This document shows, piece after piece, positions 24,217 through 36,646 of a DNA stretch of 64,000 nucleotides; positions within the stretch are counted from its first letter, which is position 1; each line of letters opens with the position of its first letter. The DNA is taken from assembly GCF_048544455.1 (NCBI RefSeq), contig NC_133536.1, positions 31,560,152-31,624,151 of the forward strand, written 5' to 3'. A program made the translations under genes and the position numbers. The DNA is from Silene latifolia. Taxonomy: Eukaryota; Streptophyta; Magnoliopsida; Caryophyllales; Caryophyllaceae. Under the pieces are notes generated by a model. That model was not told the DNA's origin and searched no databases. It was given only the letters and a program-made list of their open reading frames with translations.

Positions 24217-27200
24217 ATGGATTCTGGAAGTTCAAACTCATCACGCGCAGAAGAGCTGAAAGTTTTAGCTAATGAAGCTTTCAAAGGTAATAGTACCATG
24301 CATAGTTACGTTTTTAGCTGTAAAACAGGTCATATATGTTATAGTGAGATTTTGGTTCTCTATGATTCAGAATTTTTGAGGTCATCGGCATGCTGTTTAT
24401 TTTTTCATGATAATTTCCCCTTGTCCTCACCTCCATAATGTCTTTTTGTATATGTGCCACCCCATTGGTGTCCTTGGATGAAATTCTCTCTTACTCACAA
24501 AAGAATCTGCCCTTTTCTGGAACCCTTATCCCAAATATAGAGTTCCCAGTTTGTTTAAAGATACTTCCTCTGAGTTGAAGTGTTGTTTCCTATTTCCTTA
24601 TTGGTTGAGTAGGCTTAGGTTCCTTATTTCCTTGTTTGGTAAGTTTTTAACTTGAATAAGACCAAAATTCCCTTGCTATGTCATATCTACTATCCCAACC
24701 CATGATCCAACACCCCCCTCTCACAGTCCCTCCCTATTAACCACCCCAACCACTAGTGTCACCCTACTCAGCTGTGAACCACCCATGCAATCATCCAATC
24801 ACCGCAAAACTGCCGCCCTATCCCAGAAAACCACCATCACTCCTTAAAATTCCCATTCATACCGCTTGAAAACCACCACAAGTCCGTTGAAAGCCTCAGC
24901 CCCACTCTCGAAAACCCTAAATTTAGGGTTTTTGAGGGTGGGGGTGAGGCTTTCGACAGGCTTGTGGTGGTTCTCGAGTGGTGTGACTCGTGTGAGTAAT
25001 TTTTGAGATGAGAGCGCATTCTTGGGGATGGATGGTTTTTGGCGGAGCAGGTGTGAGGGTGTCGGTGGTGGTGGAGCTAGTGGCGGTGCTGTTAGAGGTA
25101 GAGGCTAGTTTGGGGCATCAGTGGACGTGAGACATCTCACAGATAGGTGGAGGTGGTGCCGGTGAGGTAGGGCTGGGGTGGCTGTGGTTCCGGTTGGTTA
25201 GGGGTGGGGATGTGGAATTATGGAGGGTGAGTGGATATTGAAGGGTGAATGTGAGGGAGGTGAGAGTGTGAGACAACTCATAGGGAGTTGGGTGGGTTGA
25301 TGAGAGGGGTAGAACCGTAGAAGAGTTAATGTGCCCAAAATTTACTAATTTCTTAAACATTATTCCCAAAACAATAGGGAAAATTACTCCAACTCAGAAA
25401 GAGTATCAAAATTGGTTTAAAATGTGCAATTCTTAAGCTTTTGGTGTGTCTTTGTTTTTGATGCACTTTTGTGATGGATCTCTCTCTCTCTTTTTTTTTT
25501 TTTTTTTTTTTTTTTCTTTCTTTTCTTGTGATTTCATCTGATCATTTTTCATGTGCCTAGTTTCTGATGACACTCTTTTTTCGTTGCAGCTCATAAATAC
25601 AATCAAGCTATTGATCTCTACTCTCAAGCAATTGACTTGAACAGCCAGAATGCTGTATACTTTGCAAATCGTGCATTTGCACACACCAAATTGGAAGAAT
25701 ATGGTAGTGCAATTCAGGATGCAACAAATGCTATTGATGTTGATTCCAAGTATTCGAAGGCATGTTATTTTTGACATGGTTAAGTATTAGAAAATAGACA
25801 TGATATTGGTTTTGCCTTCTGTCTTTGCAATATTTAACGTTTATTCAATTGTCAATTGTCATGGTTAAATGCTTACATGGTGGTGCTTCACAGGGTTATT
25901 ATAGAAGAGGAGTAGCATACCTTGCTATGGGCAAATTTAAAGAGGCGCTAAAGGATTTTCAGCAGGTAGTGTACTAAAAAAGTCTTTTTTTTTCATGTTT
26001 GTAAACTTATTGGACACACTTGTTTGGCGTAATTGATAATGAATTTCTATGGCATTCTTTGAGTCACATCTCTTTGCATCTGTAGTATGCTTATCACTGA
26101 CAATTTGCATCATGTTTTTAGCTTTTTTCCAACGAGTGATATGTTTTTTTAATTTTTGTTTCAGGTCAAAAGGCTATGTCCAAATGATCCTGATGCTGCC
26201 AAAAAGTTGAGAGAATGTGAGAAGGCTGTAATGAAGCTTAAATTTGAGGAAGCGATTTCTGTACCGGAGGCTGAAAGACGATCTGTGGCTGATTCCATTG
26301 ACTATCGCTCGATTGGTAATCCCTGTTGACATGCTTGTTGCTATTTCTGATTGTAGCTAGTTAGGATTGTAGTTCAAAAATGTGCGCCTAAGGTACACAC
26401 AGGCATGAGATGCAGTGAGGGGCCAGGAAAATGGACTGAGGTTATATTAGGCGTGTGGTTTCTGTGACGTGCACCCAGGTTGAAGTAATCCATCTGAGGC
26501 ACGGCGAGGTGCAACTCCCGAGGCCCAGCATTATGCAATTTCAAATTTTTTTGTTTTTTTTAAACAATTTTCTTGGCCTTATACGGGAATGATTTGCCTC
26601 TTGAAATAATCCATTTGTAACAAATTGCACCCCATGTCTACGAGGCGCGATTTGGCCTTTGCTTTGCGCCTTGTTGTGGCCGGGTTCTTAAAACCTTGGC
26701 TTTGTTTGTAAAAGCTTGCCTTGGGTGCACTTAAGTCCAAGGCTCAGTGTGGCACAAGCTAAATAGCCTTGGTGCGCCTTATAGACATGGTGCAGTCAGT
26801 TAGGCTTACTGCTATGCAATTTCAGCATGTTTTTCTTCTAGTTCGTTAGACATGGCGTGCTATTTGGCGCATTATCCCTAACGTTTTGCTCTACTTGTTA
26901 AACCGTCTTTGAAATCCAAAATTTGCAAATATTGCATTAAATTTTTTCAAAAAATTATAAAATTGTTTGCAAAATATTTGCCTTGTGTCTGAGTCACGCG
27001 CCTTCGCCTCGGGCCTTGCAGTTGCCGGCTTAGGTTGCCTTGTAAAAAAAGAACCTCAGTTTGCCTCCCCCCTTTTGATACTAAAACTGGGATGTGCTGT
27101 AGTTGTATATTGAGTCTGTTTTCTTTGTACATGAAACCTTGTGTCTAAGGTGGCGGAGGTACTGCTCTAAATGTCTTTCTGGATGTTCATTTTCAGTAAC

Positions 27201-30200
27201 TACCAGTGTAGTGTCGCTTCTTCATGTTTATTTGCAAGCTCTTTTTTTGTGCTGAGAAAATGTATGCGATGGTTAATAATGCATTTTGTTGACACTTAAC
27301 ACCTTCAAGTGGTAAGCTGATTTCTACTAACTACTTGCATTTCGTTGCCTCATGGAATTTTGGAAGTTGCCTATATTTTCAATCGCACAATCTGTTTCCG
27401 TGTTTTACTTTCATTTTTTTTTTGTTTCTATAAGGAAATTTCTTCATGCTCATTATTTTCTTTGCTTGGTATTTGAGGTGTTTTCTACCCTGATATTGCT
27501 AAACTCCTTGTATATCTACTATTTCGCTCTAGTTGATACTAGAAAACTGTTGGGTATTACTCGAAGGTTCTCTTGGTGGTTAAGATTTGATAACACAACC
27601 AAGGAGCCTTATGGTTCTGGGTTTCTGTTGTACGTTTGCAAAATTCCATCAGTGCCTTGCCAATATATTGTGGTATCAGTTTGAGTTAGTAGCTGGTGTT
27701 AGATGTGGGCCTTACACAGGTTTTTGAAGCTTACTGCATTGATTTTTGGGTATGTAAAAGAAAGTTCAAAAAATAGACATTTTGACCAATATTTTGGCAG
27801 TCTAAGATCAATTGGTATATAACCGAAGAAACGAATAGCACTCATATAACCTACGCCTAAAACTCCTGACAATTAACTATGTCACACATCATAGGACGTG
27901 TAGCTCCATTACCACCATTTCAAGTTAACCACAATTTAATGCCATGGGTAGCAGACTAGCAGATGCTTTGTAATCCACAAAGTTGGATTACCCAACAACA
28001 TTAATAATAAAACCTTGGATATCGAATGATTTGGGCCAGACAATAGGATTCGGCATCCATGGATTAAAGAGAGGAAACATGAACGACGTGGATATGAATA
28101 TGAGGATATAAACACAACACCTAAATTATTTAATGAATCTCATTTACATATCTGTTTGAGACTTTGTGCCACTTTAAGGTTTGCATGTTCAATTTCAAAT
28201 ATAAGTCGAATGTCTTCACTGGTTGGCTCTTGACATACTGGTTCTAGTAAAATATGAAAAATAAGTGCGTTTAGACTGCCCTGTTTAGCGAGTTGGTAAG
28301 GTTGAAGTATCACAGTGTCTGAAACTCTGAATGTCTTCTGTGGCTGGCCTATCAATTTAAGTCTATTTTCATCAATGTGAATGTGTGTGTTCATTTTTTG
28401 CCGTGGTGAGCTCTCTCATATTGGTTTAAACTTTAAATTTCACCAGATAACACATCATTAAAAAGCTATAGGCATTGTTAAATCTTAGTTTGAGACTTGA
28501 TCATGGAATCATGGTTAATGCGGTTGTGTAACCATCAAAATCTTGATATCTCGGCCGCGTCGCAACCGATATATAATACCATGATTTCCGTTAATGCATG
28601 ATCCTTATAAACTTTGGTTAGCACCTAGCTTGACTGAGGCCGAGTACAAAATACTGTAATCAATGAAAATGATTGTATTGCCTTATTGAAGTAAATCTCA
28701 AAATATGGTCATATCATTCTGACAGTGGGAAGTATGGTGTCCAATCGAATTTTGATGGGTGGGGCTGCAGCAGTTGTCTTGGCAGCTGCTCTGATGGCTG
28801 CAAATTTTATGTCAATGGAAGCAGTGGTAGCAATTATTGTTTTGGCAGCATCTGTGATGGTCCTTGTTTTTCCTTTGGCACGTATGAATTTCTTTTCTAG
28901 ACATTTAATCTAAGCAATTGATTTATTCTTAATTTCAATTATAATTCAATTGCAAACCTTTTGGACACTGGGGATCCTGATTCATAGTAGGCTGGTGAGC
29001 AGATGACCTTTTATGGTTCTACTTAAGGCCATGCACTCATGCTTTAATGGTGGTTTGAGCTCAGATTAGTTTTTTACTTTGTTTACATTCTGAGAAATAA
29101 ATTAATTCCTGCTTTCAGCAACAAACATTCTATGAATGAATTTCCCTAAAAAAAAATTCTATTAGTGGTACTTGCATATAGAATACATGAAACTCTGCTT
29201 CATCAAGACTTTGTGTTTGTTATATCTAATGTGACCCCTTATTGTTCTGAAAATTCTATTGAACTTATAGTTGGGTTCTCAAGGGTCTTCGGCTTCATGT
29301 TATGGTTTCACATCCAGATAAGCTTTCAGAAATACTATGAGTCATAATGATCTTGTAGCTAGTGCCTAATGTGAAAAATTGGCACAACTATTCAGACTTA
29401 TATTCTTAGAGGCAGTAGTTATGTGTCGTCGACTCTTCTTTAGGTCATCTGGTGCTTCACGAGTTTCAGAGCTAGGTGTTAATAGTACATATTTTTATAT
29501 GGCTCAATAATATCAGAGCCTAGGGCAATCTGGCTACAGACTGCCATGGTCAATATCTTATGAATTTTTAAGTTAGCAAATAATCCGTTCTGGTTCTGTC
29601 TTCAACTTTGTTGGTAGTAAATTTTTATTAGGTTTGAATAGGTGCTAAGAAAGGGAGCTGTTGTAGAGTTTCACTGGTGCTGTCTTTTGGTGCATGATTG
29701 GTGGAACATAATTTTTGCACAGCTAGTGAAACAGTCATTTGTAGGTGTTTCTTATTTTGGTGGTAAAGTTCGCAGGTTTTCCATTATATTCCAAATATAT
29801 TATGATGATTCTAATTTTTCTGTGGAAAAAGCGAAGTTTATGGGAATGAAGGCCCTTTTCTTAGTATCAATCTGTGTCCTATTATCTAGTTTTTTGGGGG
29901 TTGTGATTTGGATAGTATCTGTGCGTTGTCTTCTTCTGGAAAATGATTTTCTCATAGGCCGTTGATCTCTCTTGATCGCTTGTGCTTGTTCGCACTAGGA
30001 AAATATTTAGGAGTCATTTTTATCGCCAAATCACGAGACCTGTTGATAAGTTCTGTGTTCTTATCTTCTTTACGCTATGAACATCTTTGAACTGGTGTTG
30101 TATGTATGTTGTTAATGGTTGTCTGATGCGTTGTTTCTTCATCTGGCTGGTAAATTTGGCCTGTTACTATTCTGTCTTCTTCAGTAAATCTTTTAATTTT

Positions 30201-33200
30201 GCATCTGTTTGGTGTCAGAAGATAATAATTGTGCAAATATTTTGTGTACGAAGTCTACGAACGTTTAGCCAGCTTGTTCAATAGTATTCTTATATTAAGG
30301 ATATATATTTTTTTTTTACTATTCTTTAATGATGATTTCTTTTGGTTTGTGCGTGTGTTTTTCAAACAAGCATCCACTGTGAGATTCTGCTTTGTGCTTT
30401 AGGAGATGAAAGCGTCTCTGATTTGGGGGTGTTTTTTCCCAAATCTGTGAGCTGCCTTCGACTGTTGTACTCCATATCTTTTTTTCTAGGTATAGTAATA
30501 AGTCTTAAATCTTCACAGGAAATCTTAACATTCCTGTGGCTGTCTTCCTTGGAGTGAGTTTTCTGTGTAAATGTGGTTGTTTTACTTCATTGTGTATGTG
30601 TGGTGTGTTTAATGGACCCCTCAGCTGGTCAAATAGTGTTGGCATCTCTGGTGTTCAAAGGCCTTTTATTCTATATTTTTTCTGGCAGTTTCACTCATTG
30701 AAAGTACATGAGAGAACTCCGTAGCTTGTGCTGTCCTCTAAGGGATTATATTATATGGTGTACAGAGGTTGAGCCACAATATTCTGGGGCGAGGATAGAA
30801 GGAGATGCAGTAACATTAGATTTTGTAAAGAAAATGATCGAGGACTTCAAAAAAGAGAAGTGTTTGCATAAGAGGTATGTTTGTGAGACTTGAATCTTAT
30901 GGTTGTACAATTTTTTTTCCGATAAGTGAGTTTTTAAGTCCTTCCTATTGAGTTGTTTCTTGTGCTTAGATATGCATTCCAGATAGTTTTGCAAACAAGA
31001 GAGTTGCTGCGTGCCTTGCCTTCTCTTGTAGACATATCTGTTCCTGATGGCAAGCATTTTACCATATGTGGTGACGTACATGGACAGGTAACTTAAGTTT
31101 CCAGTTGTCAAAAAGAAATTATCCATCTGTTGATCTGTATGTTTCTACCTCCTTTGCATGTGTAGCTGTTCGAGATAAATGTTCATTGCAATGCGTCGTA
31201 TCATTTGTATCATATTATGTTGACTGTCCTGGCGTGTTACCTTCCCTAGTTCTGTGTTTGAATTATTCAAGTAATTTGTTTGGCTTTTTTTGGCAGTTCT
31301 ATGACCTTCTAAATATATTTGAGCTTAATGGGCTTCCTTCAGAAGACAATCCATATCTATTTAATGGTGACTTTGTGGATAGAGGCTCCTTTTCACTGGA
31401 GGTTATCCTTACACTTTTTGCATTCAAGTGCATGTGTCCATCTGGTAAATCAATTCTCTCTCTTTTTTCATCTTTGGCCTCTGTTTATCTTTTTTCATTC
31501 TTTTGTTTAAGAATATTGTTTTGAATTGGCATTGTACATTTTTGCCTTTGGGTCCCCTTTTGAAGTTATGAGTTGTGCTCCAAGGCTCTGAGCTGATTGT
31601 TGCTCTAGCACAAGTATTGAGATGTAGTCTCAGGAATTTATTGATGATGTGGGTTTTTAAACTTCTGATGTACTTGTGAACTTCAGTATGTATTATATTC
31701 AGACACTAATGTTGCTAATTGTGTATGGCAGCAATGTATCTGACGAGGGGGAATCACGAGAGCAAGAGCATGAACAAGATATATGGGTTCGAGGGGGAAG
31801 TCAAGTCCAAGTTGAACGAAACATTTGTCGAGCTATTTGCTGAAGTGTTCTGTTGCTTACCTTTGGCTCATGTGATTAATAACAAGGTGTTTGTAGTTCA
31901 TGGCGGTCTCTTCAGTGTCGATGGAGTAAAGCTTTCCGACATTAAAGCAATTGATCGATTTTGTGAACCTCCGGAAGAAGGTAATTGGTTGTTCTAGGAC
32001 TTATCCCCCTTAGTGTTAATGTTATCTACTAATTGTCTTTTTTGTTAATTCTTACACAATCAGTTAGAAGCGGTTTTTGACCTCCCATGAAAGATGAAGT
32101 TTAAAAAGTTATACAACTCCCCTTTTCTCACAGGAAGTAATTTACACGAGTAATAATAAATTCCAAAACTTCAAAAATGACGAAATCACAATTGGCTGTT
32201 CCTCCTGAGATTATATTTGACTGAAATATATACAACTTATGTTGACATCATAGACTTTATGGCACATTTGCTTTCTGATTAATGTTGATTCAAGATTGCA
32301 AAGACTTGGTATGGTATATGATCTATTTTTCTCCCTCATGCTAGCAATTAAATATAGATGACGATATAGATTGAAAGGGAGAATCCTTTGCCTGAAGCTA
32401 CCTATAGAGTCGAAGTAACTTAGGAAGCAATAGTATGATTTGTAATGAATTAAAATCTCATGTCTCAAACATCGTCCTTTGAAGCACAGTGTAACATAGG
32501 CCCTGTTTGTTTTGAATGGGTGGTTTTTTAGGTTGTTGGGTGGTGGTCTTTGTGTATTTCTGAAGCGGGTGGGCAAAGGATTTTCCTATTTGCAAATTTG
32601 AGTGGGCAGTCTTAGGACCTTCAAAAAGAGGTGGTAGATACTTTTGCCCTCATATACGCTTAGAAGAAGGAAAAGGGTTAAGACAGGGAGGGGGAGGGGA
32701 GTTGTAATCCTTGAATCTTTCCCTTTTTCCAGATGAAAAATATCTTTTTGCTGGCAAGGTTTGTAGGATTGCTAATCTACTTGAGCCGTTGGAGTTAGAT
32801 AGGGAGCAATGATATGAAGGGGAGGGATTAAGTAGTTGTAATTTGGTATATTAGAGGAAATCAGAAAACATTCTTCTGTATTTTAGGGTTTATTGCCTTT
32901 TTTTTGTCACCCTTTCTAGCAGTCACTTGAGAGGATATATACGAATGTTTATGATTCATAAAAAACCTTTACTTTTACTTTGTGATTGACAGGTTTGATG
33001 TGTGAGACATTGTGGAGTGATCCACAACCATTCCCAGGTAGAGGTCCCAGTAAGCGGGGTGTTGGTCTTTCATTTGGTCCCGATGTCACCAAAAAGTTTC
33101 TTCAGGACAACAATTTAGGTACTCTTTCTTCAACTGAAAATTAGTTATATATCATTTGTATTGGTCAATTATATCTTTATGGAAATTAGCAAAGTTCCTA

Positions 33201-35089
33201 ATTTGAGCTTAGTACACAATGTTGTTAAGGTATAAATTTTCATATATTCTTTTGCTTTTGTAGATCTAGTTGTGCGATCACATGAAGTGAAAGACGAAGG
33301 TTACGAGATTGATCACGATGGTAAACTTATTACCGTATTTTCTGCTCCAAATTATTGTGATCAGGTAACTCTTTTCAGCTCTATGTAAATTAATTGTTCC
33401 TTTTTGGGATATTTGCTACGTTGGCATTATAAAGCACCTAATATTTTCTTATGAAGTTATAGTCAGATCACTGAACTGTAAACTTGGTACTAAAGTGGGG
33501 CTCTTTTCTTAATTTACGATTCCTCAGTGAGAAATTATGAATTTGACTATCAGTCATTTTGATCTAGTTCTCTGATCCTCTATTTTCTCCGTTGATCAAT
33601 CTGTAACTGTTCAATAGTTAACTTTATCAAGTTAGTGAGACGTGTATAAGACAGTCGTGAAACCAACTTACAACATCATGTATTCCTCATTCACATATAT
33701 ATTAATGGTTGGTTTCACACATACAACCTTCTCATATAAATTTTAAAACGGGTGAATGAGAGATAAATGGGTGGTTTCTTATATGTGATTCTAAATACAA
33801 ATATAATGAATTTTATTCCCCCTAAAAATAGAAGTTAACTAGTTGCAGACTAAGTAATTGGTGATTATTTTAATTAAATATTTGCTTGGATGGTATTTAA
33901 AGTGGAGTAATTTAGTATGAGTATCATTCTTACTTCATCTTTCCATTATATATTTGGTAATGGCCAAAGACTCATTATTCTTTGGTTATGGATTATAATG
34001 GAATAAATCAAAATGGCTCACTAGAGTGGCTGCGCTTCTTTCTTTTGTGAAGTAGCGGTCATTCAATGCAGTTGTCGACGCAATTTTCATCTTGGGTCAT
34101 TCGGAAACAGCCTCTTTGTGTTGCTAACACAAGGGTAAGGCTGCTTACATCCGACCCCCCCTTACCCCGCAATTTGCGAGAGCCATTGAGGCACTGGGGT
34201 AATGTTGTTGTTGTTGTTGTTGTATCAATCTTACTTCATCGTCTTCATGTATATAAATTTTTTTAAAATTGAAGAATATCGGGTGACACATGGATGGTGG
34301 CTGGATAGACCTTCCACGCAACCCACCATTCATCCATCATCTATTCACCAATCATCCCACTTCATTCGTTTATTTCGGCAATTCACCCATCCATGTTGAT
34401 CAGGCGTGTATATTTGGCGTGTGCGGATGACAAAGTGAAATTTGCTTGACTAAGGGGTTAAGTCTTGTTTTATTGTGAGTTGTACTATCTATTGAATTTC
34501 AATGTTTGTTCCTTACTTTCCAGATGGGTAACAAGGGTGCGTTCATCCGATTTAAATCCCCTGAAATGAAGCCTAATATTACCTCATTCTCAGCAGTGGT
34601 TAGTTTCTGCTATCACTCGTTCTCTTTCATTCCCCTAGATTTTCCATGTTGTAGTCAATCTATTCTAATCATGGTATCAATATCAATTTTCGGTCATGAT
34701 GTTGAGATTGGTTATGGTTACGGGTTACCTGATCTTATTTCTCAATAACTGTGTCGTAAATCTGGCTAGTACTACTTTTAAATGCAAAAGGTGTTGTGGC
34801 CCTTTAAATGCAAAGAAATTATTGTTTGTTTGTATGAGATGGTGTTAGTGGGACAAACACAAATACTGTATTATTCATGTAACTATAGGGTTAATGGATT
34901 GGTTTGGTCGTCAATGAGATTCTCCCTTCCAGATTTTTATGTTTTTTTTTTCTTATGTCGTAGAGCATTCTTATTGGCATGAGTTTTTGATTTGATTAGT
35001 CTGTAAATTCTCTGTTAACGTTGTTGCAGCCGCACCCTAATGTGATGCCTATGGCGTATGCCAACAATTTCCTGAAGATGTTCTCTTGA
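24217..35089 (+). CDS. PP5: Serine/threonine protein phosphatase 5 (TPR-PP5), 12 constitutive exons plus a cassette exon
   Basis: Exons are 24217-24286, 25590-25759, 25894-25965, 26165-26315, [28726-28881 optional], 30766-30874, 30970-31087, 31297-31444, 31732-31980, 32993-33118, 33264-33364, 34524-34598 and 35030-35089. The short form has 482 residues and the long form 534, close to the two known plant PP5 sizes. Three TPR repeats (about residues 11-112) bind the Hsp90 C-terminus. The PPP catalytic core shows GDVHGQ, GDFVDRG, GNHE, VVHGGLF and SAPNYCDQ, so all metal- and phosphate-binding residues are present. Plant PP5 acts on Hsp90 clients and phytochrome signalling, in the nucleus and cytosol or on the ER membrane for the long form. 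Every join keeps frame; the intron after exon 2 begins with GC instead of GT. The C-terminus NNFLKMFS is usual. The gene looks intact. Confidence 0.95.
24560..25407. mobile_element. Foldback element in PP5 intron 1
   Basis: Outer ends GATACTTCCTCTGAGTTG and, on the other strand, GATACTCTTTCTGAGTTGG pair. Inside is a strong palindrome centred near 24913 (AACCCTAAATTTAGGGTTT) with arms of about 45 bp rich in CCACCACAAG / CTTGTGGTGG. No target duplication is clear. It lies wholly within the intron between exons 1 and 2 and has no ORF. Confidence 0.55.
25760..25893 (+). other. PP5: PP5 intron with a GC-AG splice pair
   Basis: The preceding exon ends TATTCGAAG and the intron starts GCATGTTATT. 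The next exon begins GGTTATTATAGAAGAGG, which continues the conserved K-GYYRRG of the third TPR repeat. A GT donor four bases later would shift the frame, so the GC donor is the only one that fits. GC-AG introns are a known minor class of U2 introns. Confidence 0.85.
26380..27060. repeat. GGCGC/GCGCC-rich segment in PP5 intron
   Basis: This part of the long intron before the cassette exon is rich in GCGCC, AGGCGCG and CCTTGG words in both orientations. It looks like an old dispersed repeat of the 'AGGCGC' kind found in many plant genomes. The ends cannot be set. Confidence 0.35.
28726..28881 (+). CDS. PP5: PP5 cassette exon encoding the membrane anchor
   Basis: The exon is 156 bp (52 codons) with an acceptor TTCTGACAG and donor before GTATGAATTT. 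It enters and leaves in phase 1, so it can be skipped without shifting the frame. It encodes two hydrophobic stretches, [16 protein letters not shown] and [19 protein letters not shown]. Skipped, the protein reads [10 protein letters not shown]; included, it reads LAQVEPQYSG. In tomato and Arabidopsis an exon at this place makes the larger, membrane-bound PP5 isoform, so this is the equivalent exon. Confidence 0.88.
34088..34222 (+). mobile_element. SINE-like element (Au-type 3' end), copy 2
   Basis: Reads CATCTTGGGTCATTCGG, AACAGCCTCTTTGTGTTG, a GGGTAAGGCTG block and a GGCACTGGGGTAATG block, then a (TTG)n tail. It matches the minus-strand copy at 2797-2945 closely over its whole length. It lies in the PP5 intron between 33364 and 34524, in the same orientation as the gene. 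Confidence 0.6.
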
Positions 35090-35502
35090 CAATCTCGGGC
35101 TGTGTCATGTGCACCTTAATTTTTTGGCTCAATACTGACTGCTTTTGCGCACTATGACCAGAAAACTGATACGTAAGAAAGACTGCCATGTAAAATTAAA
35201 TGGCCATTATCTGGGTGGTGTTTCGCATTTTTCTACCCTTTCATATTGTTTAATTTGTTTGAAATTTAGACAACTAAGTGAAAAATCAATAATTTTGAAT
35301 TTTGATGCACTGTATCCACAATAGATGTTTTCCCCAAACTTTTTAGCCAACCTGTTTGATTTCAATTTAAAAGTGTAAATCATCACCATTGCTTTTCATT
35401 TGGGCGTGCAATAAAGCATTATAGTACGAGCATTCAAATGTCGATCAGCGTAGCTAGTGAAGTCTTTGAATGCGATATTCATGGCTTGAATATGACTTTT
35501 TA
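35090..35502. other. PP5 3' UTR and flank
   Basis: Contains the PP5 3' UTR. The last exon is followed by AT-rich DNA. No further gene is seen. Confidence 0.4.
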
Positions 35503-36517
35503 GTCAAAATTACAAATAATCACCACGTATTTGTGCTTTTTTACAAATTATCACCGCGTATTTGCATTTTTACAAATAACTCCCGAACTTTAATGTATAC
35601 TCCCCCCAATCACCATCGTATTTTTATCCTGAGCATTATTTTTCTTATTTTTGACTTGTTAAGTGACGATTTATGAAACATACCATTACCCTCATTAACT
35701 TGCATTGACTTAATTGATTAACCAAATAACTTGTGATTTATTCAATTACACCGACCTAACTCTAAATCTTAAATTTCTTATCTCTCTTCCCTTATTTATT
35801 CAATGATTTCCAGATTCTCCTCCTTCATACTCTCTCACACTATTTTTGCAAACTACTTTACAAATGCTGCAAATGGTTTTACAGCTTTAATTTGCTTGTT
35901 CCAATATACCAATCAGTATACAGGAGAATATACAAGAAGATATACTCATTTCCAAATTACGTTAGAATAGATGGATATTGTGCAATCTGGTCAGGTTGTA
36001 GTGCCTGGAATGTGGGATAGGCTGAATATATCTTTAATTTGCTGGATTCAACTAAATTTGTGATAAAAAAAATATTAGGGTATTTATCCCCAAATGGTTC
36101 TGCCAAGGACGAAGATGTTCTAACTGAATCAAAATTGTAATAGGCATTGGAATAGTTGTGCTAGCCAAGATAATCATTGGTGGGTTAATAACATTGATCA
36201 TACGGAAGAAGGGAGAAAGAGAACAGTGAAATAGATTGAATGAATTGGGGAAAAGAGAGGAGAAATTTGGGATTTAGGGTTAGGTTGGTGTAATTGAATG
36301 AATAGACAAGTTATTTTAGTTAATGAATTATCAGTGTAAGTCAATGAGGGTTAATCTTAGTATTTCGCGTAAATCGTCACTCAACAAGTTGGAAAATAAT
36401 AAAAAACAATGCTCGGTAAAAATACGGTGATTATTGGGGGTTATTTGTAAAAATATAAATACGTGGTAGTAATTTGTAAGAAAGTGCAAATATGCGATGG
36501 TTATTTGTAATTTTTCC
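35503..36517. mobile_element. Long-TIR non-autonomous element (about 1.0 kb)
   Basis: The two ends pair imperfectly over about 250 bp or more: ATTACAAATAATCACC and TACAAATAACT words on the left face TTATTTGTAA words on the right, and ACTCCCCCCAATCACC faces GATTATTGGGGGTT. The core is AT-rich without a protein-like ORF. Long TIRs suggest a Mutator-like element, but I could not find a clean 9-bp duplication. Confidence 0.6.
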
Positions 36518-36646
36518 AAATTAAAAATGATTTTGTTGCTGACTGTTTTTCATTTGTGTCGAGTTAATGACAATGTTGGAGATTCATCCACTATTGTGTG
36601 ACATCTCATGTAAAATCTTTGTATCAGTGTATTACACACAATTGTG

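Noticed and set aside
24895-24930. AACCCTAAATTTAGGG looks like telomere repeat
   Set aside because: It is one copy on each arm of a palindrome, not an array, so it is the hairpin centre of a foldback element.
29642-29965. 107-residue frame in the PP5 intron
   Set aside because: Hydrophobic translation of T-rich intron sequence with no splice links to PP5 and no motif.
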